Shown here: positions 1 to 6,904 of the stretch, one piece after another
How the letters are laid out: every line of letters starts with the position of its first letter
How positions within the stretch are numbered: position 1 is the stretch's first letter
DNA from: Clostridiales bacterium
GTDB lineage: Bacteria > Bacillota > Clostridia > Oscillospirales > Acutalibacteraceae
Assembly: GCA_019421725.1 (NCBI GenBank)
Contig: JAHZES010000029.1
Span: forward strand, 1-15,173
Reading direction: 5' to 3'
DNA length: 15,173 nt
Notes under the pieces: generated by a model
What the model saw: the letters and a program-made list of their open reading frames with translations, nothing else
What the model was told of the DNA's origin: nothing
Database searches by the model: none
Made by a program: the position numbers and the translations under genes

Positions 1-1595
1 TCGCTCCTGCGGTTGTTTTTCTTGTTGCGGGCACTCGAGCTGTATGTCCCGCGACGCATTTCGAGATAAAGTTCGCCGCTCCACACCGGCAAACGCGGGT
101 CGTGCTCCGCAGCCGCAACCGCACGGTTTAAAAACTCCGTCGCCGTTCCGATCCTTGCATTCGGGCATTCGCCGAAGCCGTTTTCCATCCTGCGCCGCAG
201 CTCAAGCATCTCCATGGTCGGGCCGCCGCCGCCGTCTCCAAAGCCGAAGGTATTTATCACCTGATCGGAAAATTCCTTCTGCTGAAAGCGGTCCCATGTA
301 CCGGCTATCATATCCGGATCGTTGTTGGAAACATAGGTTGTAAAATTCGTTGGTTTTTCGCCGCGCTTTTTGGGCTGTGCGGTAAGAAAATAACTGAAAA
401 TTTCGGTGCCGTCAATACCGCGCCAATTGAACATGTCATACGGCATCTGATTTGTTTCGTTCCAGCTGATTTTAGAGGTAACAAAACGGTCGACACCGCT
501 TTTTTTCAGAATCTGGGGCAATGCGGCGGAATAGCCGAATACATCCGGCAGCCAGAGCACACGGCTCTCCACCCCGAACTCCTTTTTAAAAAACCGCTTG
601 CCAAACAACACCTGCCGCACAAGACTCTCTCCGGAAGGCAGGTTACAGTCAGCCTCTACCCACATGGCGCCCTCCACTTCCCACCGACCGGCGGCGACCA
701 TTTTTTTGATCTCTTCATAGGTTTCGGGGCTTTCCTGTTTCAGATAGTCATAAAGCTGCGCCTGTGATGACATAAATTTGTACTCTGGGTATTTTTTCAT
801 CAAATTCAGCACGGTGGAAAACGACCGCTGCGTTTTTTCGCGCGTTTGTGCCAAGGTCCAAAGCCATGCCACATCAATATGGGTATGTCCGATACAAATA
901 ACGGTCTCGGGCTGGTCTGCACAATACTTTTCGTAAAGCTCTGTTTTCAAAAAATCGCTCGCCGCACGGATCGATGCATTGAACGCTGCGCTGCCCGGGG
1001 CACGGCAATCCATTCGGTTGATCGCTTCGTTCAGGATCCGCCTCACATCGGCGTAAGCTTTGGAAACCGGATCGGAAAATTCCAGGATCTCCATCGGTAC
1101 GCGCAGATCGTAATAGAGCCTTTCACAGTCGGTGTTCACCCATTGCAGCTCGGCGTTGAATTCGGAAAGCGTACCCTCCATTCCGGCGTAAGCGTAAAGG
1201 TCAAGGTCAAATTCAGTAAGCTCCGGCAGCAGCAGCTCAGTATGGTTTACGTCCATTCCCTGCGTCAGTACGCCGTTAAGATAAGCGATAAACTGTGGAT
1301 TTCGCGCATCCCACTGCCCTTCCTTACCGGTGCGCAGAGCAAAACGGATCTCTCCCTTCCAGCCGGATGGAACAACGATATGCCGGCAGAACCATGCATG
1401 GCTGTCCGCCTTTTTTCCCCAGCGCTCGTCTTCGCCAAAATCGCGGAATTCCGGTGCATTTTTATCCGGGATCAGGTTGCCGGTCTTATAGCCGCACTCG
1501 CAGAAGCGCCATCCGTTAAGCGGAAGACGCGCATAATACCGGTTACCCTTCAGAAGGATCAGCATCTGCTTCACGCGCTCCATCGTAAAATCCAT
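1..1595 (-). CDS. Alpha-mannosidase, GH38 family (partial, C-terminus beyond left edge)
   Basis: Cytoplasmic retaining alpha-mannosidase that removes alpha-linked mannose from oligosaccharides. The frame stays open from the ATG at 1595 to the left edge, giving 531 codons, about half of the roughly 1000-residue family length. An N-terminal domain leads into the GH38 catalytic domain. HTHIDVAWLW (about residues 237-246) holds the zinc-binding His and Asp. WLPDVFGYSAALPQI (348-362) holds the likely nucleophile Asp351. The edge sequence YLEMRRGTYSSSARNKKNNR is the conserved family block. The start is supported by a GAAAGGGTG ribosome binding site about 7 nt upstream. No signal peptide is seen, so it probably acts on imported glycans. 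It diverges from the riboswitch-controlled operon and has its own promoter at 1659-1687. The family call is firm; the natural substrate is unknown. Confidence 0.95.
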   Translation of the reverse strand, partial: MDFTMERVKQMLILLKGNRYYARLPLNGWRFCECGYKTGNLIPDKNAPEFRDFGEDERWGKKADSHAWFCRHIVVPSGWKGEIRFALRTGKEGQWDARNPQFIAYLNGVLTQGMDVNHTELLLPELTEFDLDLYAYAGMEGTLSEFNAELQWVNTDCERLYYDLRVPMEILEFSDPVSKAYADVRRILNEAINRMDCRAPGSAAFNASIRAASDFLKTELYEKYCADQPETVICIGHTHIDVAWLWTLAQTREKTQRSFSTVLNLMKKYPEYKFMSSQAQLYDYLKQESPETYEEIKKMVAAGRWEVEGAMWVEADCNLPSGESLVRQVLFGKRFFKKEFGVESRVLWLPDVFGYSAALPQILKKSGVDRFVTSKISWNETNQMPYDMFNWRGIDGTEIFSYFLTAQPKKRGEKPTNFTTYVSNNDPDMIAGTWDRFQQKEFSDQVINTFGFGDGGGGPTMEMLELRRRMENGFGECPNARIGTATEFLNRAVAAAEHDPRLPVWSGELYLEMRRGTYSSSARNKKNNRRS

Positions 1596-1622
1596 TTGTT
1601 ACACCCTTTCATATCCATATTA

Positions 1623-1637
1623 CATTAATTTTTAATG
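1623..1637. promoter_or_regulatory. Short perfect inverted repeat in the mannosidase leader
   Basis: CATTAA-TTT-TTAATG is a perfect 6-bp inverted repeat. It falls about 15-30 nt downstream of the start point predicted from the mannosidase promoter, a place where a repressor could block transcription. It is AT-rich and short, so chance is quite possible. No regulator gene lies in the window. Confidence 0.25.
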
Positions 1638-1658
1638 AACCTTTGGGGATCTGATTTT

Positions 1659-1687
1659 AGTTTAACGGTACACCCCGCCCGCGTCAA
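1659..1687 (-). promoter_or_regulatory. Sigma-A type promoter for the alpha-mannosidase gene
   Basis: On the minus strand a -35 box TTGACG (1687-1682) is separated by exactly 17 nt from a -10 box TAAACT (1664-1659). Transcription would start near 1652 and read into the mannosidase gene, leaving a leader of about 57 nt. The -35 box is near consensus and the -10 box is moderate. It sits back to back with the riboswitch promoter, with about 31 bp between the two -35 boxes. Confidence 0.6.
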
Positions 1688-1718
1688 GTATCAAACAGGA
1701 ATTTTGCATTAGCCCGGC

Positions 1719-1747
1719 TTGACGAAAAACAGCCGAAATGCTAAAAT
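1719..1747 (+). promoter_or_regulatory. Sigma-A type promoter for the cobalamin riboswitch and dehydratase operon
   Basis: TTGACG (1719-1724), a 17-nt spacer and TAAAAT (1742-1747) form a near-consensus housekeeping promoter. Transcription should start near 1754, about 10 nt before the first paired base of the riboswitch, which is the expected placement. Its strength suggests that control occurs mainly after initiation, through the riboswitch. Confidence 0.8.
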
Positions 1748-1764
1748 AAAAAAAATTAAATATG

Positions 1765-1924
1765 CAATCAGGGTTGCACCTCTGCGGTGCATGAAAAGGG
1801 AACGCGGTGCAAAGCCGCGGCAGCTCACTTTACTGTATGACGGACGAAAGGCGAAAAAGTCACTGGGTACGCCCGGGAAGGCGCCGAATAGGATGATGTC
1901 GAGCCAGGAGACCTGCCCTGATTG
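1765..1924 (+). promoter_or_regulatory. Cobalamin (vitamin B12) riboswitch aptamer
   Basis: This RNA element binds a cobalamin and controls the downstream transcript. The conserved core appears in order: AAAAGGGAA (1794-1802), GGTGCAAAGCC, ACTGTA (1832-1837), AGTCACTG (1858-1865), GGGAAGG (1875-1881) and the B12 box GAGCCAGGAGACCTGCC (1901-1917). The ends close as a perfect 9-bp P1 helix, CAATCAGGG (1765-1773) with CCCTGATTG (1916-1924). TGCACC/GGTGCA (1775-1780 and 1786-1791) forms P2. The segment before ACTGTA is TCACTTT rather than the usual C-rich stretch, and the aptamer is compact at about 160 nt, so the subclass and the preferred cobalamin form are unresolved. It precedes a B12-independent diol dehydratase, which suggests an OFF switch for an isozyme. 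Confidence 0.95.
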
Positions 1925-2000
1925 ACCGAAATACACTCGGTGAGGAGTGAGAAGGTAACAAAGTCTGAGCAGCAACAAGTTCGGTTTTTTTGTTATACTT
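1925..2000 (+). promoter_or_regulatory. Riboswitch expression platform with competing pairings
   Basis: The 76 nt between aptamer and terminator hold several mutually exclusive helices. ACCGA (1925-1929) can pair with TCGGT (1937-1941) to make a hairpin right after P1, where cobalamin riboswitches usually carry the kissing-loop hairpin. Its loop ATACA (1931-1935) is complementary to TGTAT (1834-1838) in the aptamer. The same strand, ACCGAA (1925-1930), can instead pair with TTCGGT (1980-1985). TGACCG (1923-1928) can also pair with CGGTCA (2009-2014) in the left arm of the terminator. TAACAAA/TTTGTTA (about 1956-1962 and 1989-1995) is a further possible helix. The pairings are read from sequence; which ones form is inferred. 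Confidence 0.6.
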
Positions 2001-2040
2001 AAAAAATGCGGTCATTTTACATGACCGCATTTTTATTTTG
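2001..2040 (+). terminator. Intrinsic terminator of the cobalamin riboswitch
   Basis: ATGCGGTCAT (2006-2015), loop TTTAC and ATGACCGCAT (2021-2030) form a perfect 10-bp stem, extended by flanking A/T pairs and followed by TTTTATTTTG. It ends immediately before the AAAGGAG ribosome binding site (2041-2047) of the dehydratase gene, so it acts as a conditional terminator in the leader. Bases 2009-2014 of its left arm can pair with 1923-1928 at the end of P1, which gives a simple antiterminator. Cobalamin binding would lock P1, free the left arm and terminate transcription. Confidence 0.85.
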
Positions 2041-2055
2041 AAAGGAGCAGCTTTC

Positions 2056-4605
2056 ATGAAGACAATTTGCAGCCTGCCCGTATCGCAGCGCGTGAACACG
2101 CTGCTGCAGGAGCTTTTATCCTCCCGCCCGGAACTGGAGGCCGACCGCGCAGTATTGATTACCGAAGCATATCGAAAAAGCGGCGATCTTCCGATCGTTT
2201 TGCGCCGGGCTAAGGCGTTTGCACATATTCTGCGCCGCCTGCCCATCGTCATTCGCCCCGGCGAGCTGATTGTGGGAAGCAACACTGTACATTCCCGAAG
2301 CTCTCAGGTCTTCCCCGAATTTTCTTTTGCGTGGATTCTTGATGAACTTGACACGATGGAGCACCGTGCAGCCGACCCGTTTTTTGTTTCTGAAGAAACA
2401 AAGCAGGCGTTGCGCAAGGTTTTGCCGGAATGGAAAAACAAAACGACAAGCGAGCTTGCCGCGTCCTATATGCCTCCGGAATCCCTTCGTGCCATTGCGC
2501 ACAACGTTTTTACCCCCGGCAACTACTATTTTAACGGCATCGGTCACGTTACCGTTGATTACGGAAAAGTGTTGCGTCTCGGCTTTGACGGAATCCTGCG
2601 CGAGCTGCACGCTGCACAGGAGGCGCTGCAGGTATCGGACGGAGATTTTATTCACCGCCGCGCCTTTTTGCAGGCCGCAGAGATCTCCTGCCGTGCCGCC
2701 ATTGAATACGCACAGCGCTACGCAGCACTTGCCCGGGAAACCGCCGGCCGGTGTGCTGACCCTGTTCGCCGCCGGGAATTGCTTGAAATCGCCGAAATCT
2801 GCGAACGCGTCCCGGCAAATCCGGCCTCCTCATTCCGCGAAGCCGTCCAGTCATTCTGGTTTGTGCAGTTGATGATCCAAACGGAATCAAACGGTCATTC
2901 CGTCTCTCCCGGCCGTTTTGATCAGTATATGTACCCGTACTACCGGGCCGACATTGATGCCGGAAAAATCACGCCGGAGGACGCTCAGGAGCTGCTGGAC
3001 TGCCTTTGGATCAAGTTTAACGATCTTTCCAAGGCCCGGGACGCGGAATCTGCAGCCGGATTCGCCGGCTACGGATTGTTTCAGAATCTTTGCGTCGGCG
3101 GACAGGATTCCGACGGATGCGACGCGACTAACGAGCTTTCCTTCCACTGTATTGAAGCCTCCATGCACACACAGCTGCCGCAGCCGTCACTTTCCGTCCG
3201 TGTATGGAACGGTTCCCCGCACGAACTGCTGCTGGCCTGTGCACGTCTGACCAGAACGGGCGTCGGGCTTCCGGCTTATTACAACGACGAGGTCATCATT
3301 CCTGCGCTGATGAACCGCGGCCTCACGCTTCAGGACGCGCGGGACTACAATATCATCGGCTGCGTGGAACCGCAGAAATCCGGAAAAACCGATGGTTGGC
3401 ACGACGCGGCATTCTTCAATATGTGCCGCCCGATGGAATTTGTTTTTTCTCAGGGAAAAGACAACGGCGAACAGGTTGGCCCTGTGACGGAGGACGTTGC
3501 CCAAATGCAGACGTTCGAACAATTCTGGAACGCCTACCGGACACAAATGGACGCGATGATCGACTGCATGGTCAATGCCGACAACGCAATCGACCTTGCG
3601 CACCGGGAACGAGCTCCCCTTCCTTTTCTTTCTACAATGATCTCGGACTGCATTGCACGCGGTAAAACCGTACAGGAAGGCGGTGCGATATACAACTTCA
3701 CCGGACCGCAGGGCTTTGGCATTGCCAACATGGCTGATGCGATGATCGCGGTGCAAAAGCTGGTTTTTGAGGAGAAAAAGGTAACATTACCGGAGCTAAA
3801 GGATGCACTGCTGCACAATTTCGGCCAAACGGACCATTCCGACAGCGGTATTACACCCGGATACGCCCTGATGCTGACACAGAAAATCGCCGCTGAAATG
3901 GGAAAAGCGGGCGCTTCCCTCTCCGAAGAGCAAATTCGTGAGGTTTACACCAAAGTCATGGCATCCGGCGATCCCGACAGCAGCACCAAACGGTACCGCG
4001 AAATCCTGGAAATGATCGGGGAGCAGCCGCGTTACGGGAACGACATCGCCGAAGTAGACGCCATGGCGCGCAAAGTATCTTACCTGTTTACCCGCAAGGT
4101 GGAGCATTACCGCAATCCGCGCGGCGGCGTTTATCAGGCAGGGCTTTATCCTGTTTCTGCCAATGTGCCGCTTGGCCGACAAACCGGCGCTACCCCTGAC
4201 GGGCGTCTGGCGCATCAGCCAATTGCGGATGGCGTCTCTCCCGCTTCGGGACGTGACCTAAAGGGGCCGACAGCCGCCGCCAATTCGGTGGCACGGCTCG
4301 ACCATCTGATCGCCTCCAACGGAACTCTGTTCAATCAGAAATTCCATCCTTCCGCACTGAGCGGTGACAGCGGTCTTGAAGCGTTTATTGCGCTGATCCG
4401 CGCCTACTTCGACCAAAAGGGCAGCCATATGCAATTCAACGTGGTCAGCCGTGAAACGCTGCTCGATGCGCAGCAGCATCCCGAAAATTACAAAACACTT
4501 GTTGTCCGCGTTGCCGGTTACAGCGCACTGTTTACCTCTCTTTCCAAAGCACTGCAGGATGACATTATTAACAGAACCGAGCAAACATTTGGAGGCGGAC
4601 AATGA
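2056..4605 (+). CDS. Glycyl radical glycerol/propanediol dehydratase (B12-independent)
   Basis: This 849-residue cytoplasmic glycyl radical enzyme dehydrates a vicinal diol (glycerol to 3-hydroxypropanal, or 1,2-propanediol to propanal) by radical chemistry without B12. Visible active-site residues are His164 (FNGIGH), His281-Ser282 (NGHSVSPGR), Tyr339, Cys436 and Glu438 (GCVEPQ), and Asp450 (GWHDAAFFN). They match the positions and spacing recalled for C. butyricum glycerol dehydratase, and the His and Asp argue against choline, isethionate or hydroxyproline lyases. The radical Gly821 lies in VRVAGYSALF near the C-terminus. The protein is about 60 residues longer than the C. butyricum enzyme, with an extra segment around residues 590-655, possibly nearer to propanediol dehydratase. 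The ATG at 2056 is chosen for its AAAGGAG site; an upstream TTG would lie inside the terminator arm region. Its stop overlaps the activase start (ATGA), so the two are translationally coupled. No N-terminal microcompartment-targeting extension is evident. Glycerol versus propanediol is not decided. Confidence 0.93.
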   Translation: MKTICSLPVSQRVNTLLQELLSSRPELEADRAVLITEAYRKSGDLPIVLRRAKAFAHILRRLPIVIRPGELIVGSNTVHSRSSQVFPEFSFAWILDELDTMEHRAADPFFVSEETKQALRKVLPEWKNKTTSELAASYMPPESLRAIAHNVFTPGNYYFNGIGHVTVDYGKVLRLGFDGILRELHAAQEALQVSDGDFIHRRAFLQAAEISCRAAIEYAQRYAALARETAGRCADPVRRRELLEIAEICERVPANPASSFREAVQSFWFVQLMIQTESNGHSVSPGRFDQYMYPYYRADIDAGKITPEDAQELLDCLWIKFNDLSKARDAESAAGFAGYGLFQNLCVGGQDSDGCDATNELSFHCIEASMHTQLPQPSLSVRVWNGSPHELLLACARLTRTGVGLPAYYNDEVIIPALMNRGLTLQDARDYNIIGCVEPQKSGKTDGWHDAAFFNMCRPMEFVFSQGKDNGEQVGPVTEDVAQMQTFEQFWNAYRTQMDAMIDCMVNADNAIDLAHRERAPLPFLSTMISDCIARGKTVQEGGAIYNFTGPQGFGIANMADAMIAVQKLVFEEKKVTLPELKDALLHNFGQTDHSDSGITPGYALMLTQKIAAEMGKAGASLSEEQIREVYTKVMASGDPDSSTKRYREILEMIGEQPRYGNDIAEVDAMARKVSYLFTRKVEHYRNPRGGVYQAGLYPVSANVPLGRQTGATPDGRLAHQPIADGVSPASGRDLKGPTAAANSVARLDHLIASNGTLFNQKFHPSALSGDSGLEAFIALIRAYFDQKGSHMQFNVVSRETLLDAQQHPENYKTLVVRVAGYSALFTSLSKALQDDIINRTEQTFGGGQ

Positions 4606-5396
4606 TTTCGGAAGAAATTTTGCAGACGAAAGGCCGCATTTTCAATATTCAGCGCTACTCTATCCACGACGGCCCCGGCATTCGCAGCATCGTGTTTTTG
4701 AAGGGCTGCCCTCTTCGGTGCCGCTGGTGCTGCAACCCGGAATCGCAAAATCCGGAGGTACAGCAAATGCATCAGAACGGGAAAACAGAAGTAGTGGGCC
4801 GCGACGTTTGCGTAGGAGAGATCCTGGAGGAGATTCTTCGGGATGCACCGTATTATCGCCGCTCCGGCGGAGGTGTTACGCTTTCCGGCGGCGAGGCATT
4901 TTTTCAGCCGGAATTTACACTGGCCATTCTGCGGGCATGCCACGCACACGGGATCAATACCGCAGTAGAGACGACCGGTTTTACCCCGTTTTTAAACATC
5001 GAACCGTGCCTTGCCGAGCTGGACTATGTTCTGATGGATATCAAGCATATAAATTCAGAAAAGCACCGGGAGTTTACCGGCCGGCGCAACGAATTAATTC
5101 TGGAGAACGCCGCAAAAATTGCCGCCGCCCACCCCCGTCTCACCATTCGCACGCCGGTAGTTCCCGGATTCAACGACACCGAAGCAGAAATTGCTGCCAT
5201 TGCGGACTTTACGGCCTCGCTTCCCGGCAAACCGCCGATGCACCTTTTGCCCTATCATCGTCTTGGGGAAGGTAAATACGAAGCCCTTGGCCGGGAATAC
5301 GCGCTGCGCGGGGTCCCACTGCTGCCGGACGAAACACTGAACACACTTTTGAAAACCGCACGGCTGCACGGCGTAGTTTGTCAGCTTGGAGGCTGA
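4602..5396 (+). CDS. Glycyl radical enzyme activase (radical SAM)
   Basis: This 264-residue enzyme uses a [4Fe-4S] cluster and S-adenosylmethionine to abstract a hydrogen from the dehydratase glycine (Gly821), creating the stored radical. YSIHDGPGIRS precedes the cluster motif CPLRCRWC (CX3CX2C, Cys36/40/43), followed by CNPES. SGGGVTLSGGE is the SAM-binding block, and ETTGF and MDIKH are further family motifs. Activases of diol-dehydratase type normally carry a ferredoxin-like insert with two extra Fe-S clusters right after CNPES. Here the chain goes straight on through NPEVQQMHQNGKTEVVGRDV, so that insert is absent and the layout resembles the shorter pyruvate formate-lyase activase. Its start codon overlaps the dehydratase stop by 4 nt, so it should share promoter, riboswitch and translation with that gene. 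No clear terminator follows within the short gap to the aminotransferase promoter. Confidence 0.93.
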   Translation: MISEEILQTKGRIFNIQRYSIHDGPGIRSIVFLKGCPLRCRWCCNPESQNPEVQQMHQNGKTEVVGRDVCVGEILEEILRDAPYYRRSGGGVTLSGGEAFFQPEFTLAILRACHAHGINTAVETTGFTPFLNIEPCLAELDYVLMDIKHINSEKHREFTGRRNELILENAAKIAAAHPRLTIRTPVVPGFNDTEAEIAAIADFTASLPGKPPMHLLPYHRLGEGKYEALGREYALRGVPLLPDETLNTLLKTARLHGVVCQLGG

Positions 5397-5424
5397 TATC
5401 CGTTTGTTCTCGCACTTTACACCA

Positions 5425-5453
5425 TTGAAAAAAGGACCGTGCCGTGCTATAAT
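5425..5453 (+). promoter_or_regulatory. Sigma-A type promoter for the aminotransferase gene
   Basis: TTGAAA (5425-5430), a 17-nt spacer and a perfect TATAAT (5448-5453) form a strong housekeeping promoter. Transcription would start near 5460, leaving a leader of about 44 nt. It makes the aminotransferase independent of the riboswitch, though read-through from the activase gene is also possible. Confidence 0.8.
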
Positions 5454-5503
5454 ATAGTCGTTTTTTAAAGACGGAACCCGTGCAACAGAAAGGAATGGTT
5501 TTC

Positions 5504-6694
5504 ATGATGGAATATCAGTTTTCCGACCGCGTTCAGAATTTGAAGCCGTCGGCGATCCGCGAAATTTTTAAATATGCCGCCGATCCGGAGGTCGTTTCCC
5601 TTTCCGCCGGCAACCCCGCGCCGGAGGCGTTTCCCTCGGAGCAGATTGCAGAGATCTCCTCCCGGATCCTGAGGGAGCACCCTGTGGATGCATTGCAGTA
5701 CAGCCTGACGGAGGGCTACCCTGCGCTGCGCCAGACAATTCGCGATTATATGAAACGCACGCACAAAATCGGCCGCGATTTTGACGACGTACTCATCACC
5801 TCCGGCGCACAGCAGGTGATGGATCTGCTGACCAAATCCATGTGCAACGCGGGTGACGTTGTTCTTTGCGAAGCGCCAAGCTTTGTCGGCTCGCTCAATA
5901 CGTTCCGCTCCTATCAGGTAAAGCTGCACGGTATTCCGATGGACAGCGACGGCATGAACATGGAAGCGTTGGAAAAGGCGCTTCAGGAGGAACGCCGCGT
6001 CAAATTTATTTACACCATTCCCAATTTTCAAAACCCGACCGGCCGCACCATGAGCCTTGCCAAACGCCGCCGGATGTATGAGCTGGCAAAACAGTACCAG
6101 GTATTGATCTTGGAGGATAACCCTTACGGAGACCTTCGTTTTGCTGGCGAAGACCTGCCCAGCATCAAATCCTTCGACGAAGACGGGATCGTTGTCTATG
6201 CCGGCACATTTTCCAAGGTCATTGCGCCCGGCATCCGCGTCGGTTTCGCACTGCTGCCCACGCCTGTCATGAACAAAATGGTCGTCTGCAAACAGGGCGA
6301 GGATGTTCACACCAACATCTGGGCGCAGATGATCGTCAATGAATTCATGACCAAATACGATTACGATGCGCACCTGCTTTCACTCAAGCAGATCTACAAA
6401 AAAAAGGCCGAATTTACAATGGGTCTGTTCGACCGTTACATTCTGCCGAAGGTGCAGTATGAACCGATTCAGGGCGGGCTGTTCATCTGGTGTACGCTTC
6501 CGGAGGGCGCCGATATGCCCAAGTTCTGTAAGGAGGCTGTCCTGCGCAAGGTCGCGGTGGTTCCCGGCAACGCCTTTCTGACCGACGAAAGCTTACCCTG
6601 CCTTTCTTTCCGTACAAATTACACCACCCCAACCGACGAACAGCTGGAAAAGGGGATCCGGATCCTCGGTCAACTGATCGACGAATGGTATTGA
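5504..6694 (+). CDS. PLP-dependent aminotransferase, class I/II (fold type I)
   Basis: This 396-residue cytoplasmic pyridoxal-phosphate aminotransferase resembles the LysN/Aro8/2-aminoadipate aminotransferase group, which moves an amino group between an amino acid and a 2-oxo acid. SLSAGNPAPEAFP is the usual N-terminal substrate block. TSGAQQVMDLL binds the cofactor phosphate. IPNFQNPTGRTM contains the conserved Asn-Pro-Thr-Gly. LEDNPYGDLRF carries the cofactor-contacting Asp and Tyr. Lys238 in YAGTFSKVIAPGIRVGF is the Schiff-base lysine, and SFRTNYT holds the carboxylate-binding Arg. No N-terminal helix-turn-helix is present, so it is not a MocR-type regulator. The start is the ATG at 5504 (5507 also possible), about 9 nt after AGAAAGGA; upstream GTG 5480 and ATG 5495 fit that site poorly. 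The substrate cannot be read from sequence. Neighbours give no pathway clue. Confidence 0.9.
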   Translation: MMEYQFSDRVQNLKPSAIREIFKYAADPEVVSLSAGNPAPEAFPSEQIAEISSRILREHPVDALQYSLTEGYPALRQTIRDYMKRTHKIGRDFDDVLITSGAQQVMDLLTKSMCNAGDVVLCEAPSFVGSLNTFRSYQVKLHGIPMDSDGMNMEALEKALQEERRVKFIYTIPNFQNPTGRTMSLAKRRRMYELAKQYQVLILEDNPYGDLRFAGEDLPSIKSFDEDGIVVYAGTFSKVIAPGIRVGFALLPTPVMNKMVVCKQGEDVHTNIWAQMIVNEFMTKYDYDAHLLSLKQIYKKKAEFTMGLFDRYILPKVQYEPIQGGLFIWCTLPEGADMPKFCKEAVLRKVAVVPGNAFLTDESLPCLSFRTNYTTPTDEQLEKGIRILGQLIDEWY

Positions 6695-6824
6695 GCGCAT
6701 TCTGGCAATACACATGCTTCTTTGTCCCGTAGTTACAAACGTTTTTTCTGTATTTTTTAAGCGCTAAAATAACGCTTTTCCGCCGCAGGAATTGCTTTCT
6801 CAAACATCCGAACTGCAGCACAGC

Positions 6825-6862
6825 AAAACGCAGCCATCCCTCTGTTGGTGGCTGCGTTTTTA
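6825..6862 (+). terminator. Intrinsic terminator between the aminotransferase and ABC transporter genes
   Basis: AAAACGCAGCCA (6825-6836), a 12-nt loop and TGGCTGCGTTTT (6849-6860) form a perfect 12-bp stem ending in a T run. It lies about 130 nt after the aminotransferase stop and only 43 nt before the ABC transporter start. It either ends the aminotransferase transcript or acts as an attenuator in the transporter leader. The rest of the 6695-6904 gap holds an AT-rich stretch with a possible -10 box TAAAAT (6765-6770) but no good -35 box. Confidence 0.8.
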
Positions 6863-6904
6863 CCGTACCGCACTCTCGCCTGATTCAGAAAGGAAACGCA
6901 CAAA

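Noticed and set aside
846..1628. A 260-codon open frame on the plus strand.
   Set aside because: It is antisense to the GH38 gene, whose conserved motifs are unmistakable on the minus strand, and its translation shows no recognisable family features.
1990..2055. In-frame TTG start that would add 22 residues to the dehydratase.
   Set aside because: It overlaps the riboswitch expression platform and terminator, has no ribosome binding site, and the ATG at 2056 has a clear AAAGGAG site and gives active-site numbering matching the family.
5465..6373. A 302-codon open frame on the minus strand.
   Set aside because: It is antisense to the aminotransferase and shows no family motifs.
6765..6770. 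TAAAAT as -10 box of an ABC transporter promoter.
   Set aside because: The hexamer 17 nt upstream is a T run rather than a -35 box, so it is not listed as a promoter feature.
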